The position numbers were made by a program, and so were the translations under genes. From Cephalopachus bancanus (Eukaryota; Chordata; Mammalia; Primates; Tarsiidae), in NCBI GenBank assembly GCA_027257055.1, contig JAPVLO010000232.1:1426001-1490000 (forward strand): a stretch of DNA of 64,000 nucleotides. Direction: 5' to 3'. The notes beneath the pieces are model-generated. The model worked only from the letters and a program-made list of their open reading frames with translations. It did no database searches and had not been told where the DNA came from. This document shows positions 59,816 to 64,000 of the stretch, in pieces (position 1 is the first letter of the stretch; every line of letters begins with the position of its first letter).

Positions 59816-60580
59816 AGAAAATACTGAGATTGAGGTTTCAGGAAGAGAGGCCAATACTTATCCCAGCCAAGCTATCAATTCACTTATTATTTTTATTTTC
59901 ATGTTATTTGGACTGAGCGAATTAGATGGGGATTTGGGAGTCTATATAAACGAATCCCTGGAATAGATCACTTATTTAATCTCTTAGCATCTCTATTTTC
60001 CCTCTCGCTAAGCGAAAAGACACCTTGAGACTACACTTCTTCTTCCAGAAGCATTCTGAGGAATCACCAAGTTTGCAAGGTTTCTCTAATGTGTCGTATG
60101 GAATCCTGTTACGCAGGGAGATTGTCTTCTTTGCTAAGAACAAGAACTAGAAACAAATGAGAACCTGTTTGAGGGCGTCACCTCTTTGTGAAATTCCCCA
60201 CATAAACTGCCCCGTTTTCATTTTCTTCTCAGCTGGCCTGGCTTAGAGCGATGGCCCACCACCCTGTGCTACAATACAGAAACTGTAGTCTTCACTTCTC
60301 TGGACTCCCCCACAGGGTCAAACACAGATGCAAGAGCACAGAGTCTAGTTGGGAAGGAGCAGCAGGACAGAGCATTTGAAGACCTGGGGAGTGTCAGCGC
60401 GCCCCTCCCCTCCAGTTTAGCGTGGGACTCCAGGAAGCACTTTCGTCTCTGAGATGCAATGTCCTGTCTTAGGACTGCCTCTCCTACTTCGCGGGGTACA
60501 GCTCCTTGCGCTGGGGTACAGCTTTAGTGGACTGATATTGCAGACAAGAAAAACGCAAAGCCTCCGCAGGGTACACATAC
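59816..60580. other. Unassigned DNA next to the exon candidate
   Basis: No repeats recognised; would be intron if the exon at 60581-60678 is real. Confidence 0.35.
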
Positions 60581-60678
60581 CTCGATCTTGACAAGTCCTG
60601 AGTGACCAGTGTGACCGTGGCATGCTTCATGACTCTTCTTCGTTGGTTTTCATAGATTTCAATCAAATGTGAAGGTAA
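60581..60678 (-). CDS. Candidate internal coding exon (98 bp), unidentified
   Basis: On the minus strand an acceptor 'catatcaccccacag' abuts 60678 and a good donor 'gag|gtatgt' follows 60581. Of the three frames only one is open throughout the 98 bp: LPSHLIEIYENQRRRV...TLVTQDLSRS plus two bases; the other two stop within the first six codons. The exon would be phase 0 at its 5' end and leave two bases at its 3' end. The peptide is mixed-charge with an Arg run (QRRR). No repeat overlaps it. I do not recognise the protein. It is the strongest exon-like signal here, but a single exon read without alignment stays tentative. Confidence 0.45.
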
Positions 60679-60874
60679 CTGTGGGGTGATATGCACACAT
60701 ATATCACACAATAGCAGGAGAATGTGAAGTGGCGTTGCAACTCAAATTGAATTAAATTCTGAGAAATGAAAGCCTCAAAGGAACTGAATGCAGGAGAGAA
60801 AGGGAAAGGCGATCCCTTACCATTAAAAGTCAATCCGATATTTACTAAGTGCCTCTTCTGATGATTCCTTCCAT

Positions 60875-60970
60875 TTCAGTAGCTGGCGAATCTTGGTTCA
60901 TAAAATACTTTCACATGCATTATCTTATTTGAGGCTTCCAGCAACCGGCGAGGTCAGAGAGGCAGTCCAA
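60875..60970 (+). repeat. MIR fragment
   Basis: 'actttcacatgcattatctt' and 'atttgaggcttccagcaacc' are from the MIR core. Confidence 0.6.
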
Positions 60971-61279
60971 AGACAGGACATACACGTCTCAGAGACGTGA
61001 GTGCTTCCTGGAGTCCCGTGCTCAGCTGGAGGGGCAGGGGTGCGCAGACGTCTTCAATTCTCTGTCCTGTGCTCCTTCCTTGATTACCAGGCTCTGTGCT
61101 CTTGGATCTGGGTTTGACCCAGAGAAGTGAAGACCCAATCCTTGCCCTTGGGGACTTTCCGACCTAAACGGGAGGTACAAGTTTTCATAATAAAACAAGC
61201 AGGAAGTTATTACGTGTTAAATTGTGTGAAGCACACTATAAATACAGAAGAAAAATACAGAAGAAAAATATGGACTTTA
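60971..61279. other. Unassigned DNA
   Basis: A 12-base duplication 'aatacagaagaaa' (61242-61270) is the only structure seen. Confidence 0.35.
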
Positions 61280-61568
61280 AAAAAAATTCTAAGTCTCATT
61301 CTGTCACCTAGGCTGGAGTGCAGTGGTGCAATAACAGTTTACTGCAGCCTCGATCTCCTGGGTTCAGGCCATCCTTTTGCCTCAGCCTCCCAAGTAGCTA
61401 TGACTACAGGCATGCACCACCACACCAGGGCAATTTTTAAAAAATCTTTTGTGGAGATGAAGTCTCGCTATGTTGCTCAGGCTGGTCTCGAACTCCTGGG
61501 CTCAAGCAATCCTCCCACCTCAGCCTCCCAAATTGTTGGGATTACAGGTGTGAGCCACCACTCCCGAT
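61280..61568 (-). repeat. Alu dimer, older type
   Basis: Complement of both arms ending 'ccaccactcccgatctgg'. Confidence 0.9.
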
Positions 61569-62080
61569 CTGGATTATTTTAATTGGAAAAGAGGAAGCTA
61601 TAAATTCCACCCAACGCCCTGAGAATTGTATGCGCAGATGTCCAAGAATACTGGTCAGCTGGATGTTTCTGACGTTTTCAGCCAGGCATCAGTGTTTTCC
61701 TAGAGAAGTGCCCTACTTAATTCTTGACCAGAGGAAAGCCAGCAAGCACAGTCTGCATGGCTCTGTGGTGACACAGTTAGTCCCCAGAGCCAGTCCTTGA
61801 ATCTCTGGGTTCTTATTGGCCTCTGTCATGCCTTCGACTGGGAACCGGAAGTTTGTGGGAGCGAGTCCGGGCACACTGTTGGGTCCTCTAAATCAACCAC
61901 AGAGGCCGCCAGGAAAAGGCCCCTCCCCTCCTCCCATTTGCCTAATTCACAAAGGGAGAAAAGGAGAAGGGTCCAGTTTTTTTGAAGAAAACTGCCTGGA
62001 GATGAACACATTTGTTTTCTATCCAGAGGGACCATAGAGTCCAAGTGACTGTGGCTGTGGGGACTCTGGGATCACTTTTC
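61569..62080. other. Unassigned DNA
   Basis: Overlapping frames on both strands at 61797-62044 share the same stretch; none recognised. Confidence 0.3.
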
Positions 62081-62082
62081 TT

Positions 62083-62265
62083 TCTATCTTTCTTTTTTTT
62101 AAGAGACAGGATCTCGCTGTGTTGCCCAGGCTGGAGTGTGGTGGCTATTCAGAAGCGTGATCACACGCCCTACAGTTTTGAACTCTTGAGGTCCAGAGAT
62201 CCTCCCACCTCGGCCTCCGGAGTGGCTGGGACTGTATTCTGGTGTGTGCCATCACACCCGGCTTT
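62083..62265 (-). repeat. Fossil 7SL-derived Alu monomer (FAM/FRAM-like)
   Basis: Read on the minus strand it goes 'gccgggtgtgatggcacaca', a single arm, then 'gatcacgcttctgaatagcc' before 'ccagcctgggcaacacagcg'. The 'gaatagcc' block belongs to 7SL RNA and the earliest monomers and is absent from normal Alu left arms. Confidence 0.8.
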
Positions 62266-62483
62266 ATTTTCTAATGTCCTAATGCTCAAATTAAAATTCT
62301 CCAAATGTGTATTTGTTTCAGAAGCAAAATTCTATTCCAAATATCTGTTTTTTCTTTTTTCAGCAGAGCAAGCCTGTCCCCAGAGACAGCTGCTGGCCAG
62401 TCACTGTCTATCCCTGTCGTTGTCTTCCCTGCTAAGTGGCATAGTACATGGGAGGCCCCTGGGATTTCTACCACCGTCAGTGA

Positions 62484-63379
<896 letters not shown>

Positions 63380-63590
63380 AAGCAGCTCTGTTACCTATTA
63401 GCTGCTTGACCTTGGGAGCAAAACTTAAAACTTTGCCTGCCCTCACCCCCCATATGTGACACGGTGATAATTATACCAGCTACCCTGTAAAGTTGAGCCG
63501 AGATGAAGTGGGTTTAGACATGTAAAGAGCTCAGAATACAGCCTTGCACATATTCTGTTCTCTGTAAGTGCTCGTCTATATCACTGGGTA
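63380..63590 (-). repeat. MIR
   Basis: 'agctgcttgaccttgggagc' and 'tgtgacacggtgataattat' are complements of MIR motifs. Confidence 0.8.
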
Positions 63591-63774
63591 GAGAGAGACA
63601 AAGACAACCGGGAGGCAATATGCCCCCCGCCCCCGATGTACGTCTCTAAGTTTCTGTTGTATTTATTAATTTTGTGCCTCACACAGCAGTTGCAGAGGGC
63701 TCAGTCTATGTTTCTGAGTGCATGACGGGCTTGGGAAGACAGGCGAACCTACCAATAACGTCAATTAAGTGGCT

Positions 63775-63840
63775 ATCTATAACAGTGCCGGGCACATAGG
63801 AAGTGCCTGGTCCCAGCTAAGCTTTAGCCATTGTAATTAT
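63775..63840 (-). repeat. MIR fragment
   Basis: 'cagtgccgggcacataggaa' is the complement of the MIR 5' part. Confidence 0.65.
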
Positions 63841-63864
63841 GAGTTGGGTAGCATAAACGTTGAG

Positions 63865-64000
63865 ACTGAGTGTGCGAACGAAGGGTGAGGACGAGGAGGT
63901 GCACTCAGGGAAGCCTTCCAAGAGGCAGTATCATCGAGCTTAGTTTTGATCAGTGTGTAGGCGTCAGAAGAGGGCTAAGTGTGTGTTCCAGGCAGAAGGA
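63865..64000 (-). mobile_element. L2-like fragment, runs off the window
   Basis: 'cactcagggaagccttccaa' and 'gtgttccaggcagaagga' resemble the complement of the L2 3' region. Confidence 0.5.

Noticed and set aside
60643..60680. A 19-base plus-strand micro-exon between 'tttcatag' and 'gtaact'
   Set aside because: It overlaps the minus-strand exon candidate, is too short to judge, and has no flanking support.
62083..62265. Functional 7SL RNA gene
   Set aside because: It lacks nearly the whole S domain and carries an insertion in the 5' arm; it is a monomer fossil.

Overview
This is a mammalian nuclear window, almost certainly from a strepsirrhine (lemur-like) primate. The main evidence is the dominant SINE: a dimeric Alu whose head reads 'ctcggtggctcagcctgtaa', whose middle A-rich linker reads 'caataaatcaaaaaatcagc', and whose 3' end reads 'gagactccaactca'. 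These differ from the usual human Alu Y/S/J sequences. Older Alu monomers, MIR, L2, old L1 and a Tigger/MER2-like element make up the ancient background.

The window looks like gene-poor intergenic or intronic DNA. No complete gene can be read, and nearly all open frames lie in repeats or simple-sequence DNA. Two minus-strand stretches look like real exons: 60581-60678, with an acceptor, a donor and a single open frame, and 45005-45210, with a very strong acceptor and an open frame to a stop. A third minus-strand frame (5964-6251) starts with a signal-peptide-like sequence but has no other support. I recognise none of these proteins.

Layout: 0-4 kb holds a young-looking class I ERV LTR (727 to about 1500) with a clear promoter and an internal tandem array, and the first copy of mariner family A (2742-3279). 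4-16 kb is Alu-dense, with MIRs, an L1, an older LTR, and a TA-flanked mariner A copy (11614-12469) that was later hit by an Alu. 13-24 kb carries L2 pieces, an unassigned GC-richer block at 16-17.2 kb, and Alu monomers. 24.0-26.4 kb is a repeat-poor, AT-rich stretch. 28-30 kb is one old L1 carrying two independent solo LTRs and a mariner-type MITE. 30-38 kb has more Alus and two copies of mariner family B (32225-32758 and 37318-37892). 38.6-39.7 kb is a MER2-like transposon interrupted by an Alu and by an apparent retrocopy of the R region of the 0.7-1.5 kb LTR family. 42-50 kb is L2, L1 and Alus plus one exon candidate. 51.6-52.4 kb is a GATA/GACA/GGAT simple-repeat block. 55-60 kb holds two L1 fragments and a CTTT tract. 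60-64 kb holds the best exon candidate, a fossil Alu monomer and unassigned sequence.

The most informative signals are layered transposon events dated by target-site duplications. The strongest is the 66-bp LTR-R retrocopy at 39.5 kb: its two ends coincide with the predicted cap site and poly(A) site of the LTR at 0.7-1.5 kb.
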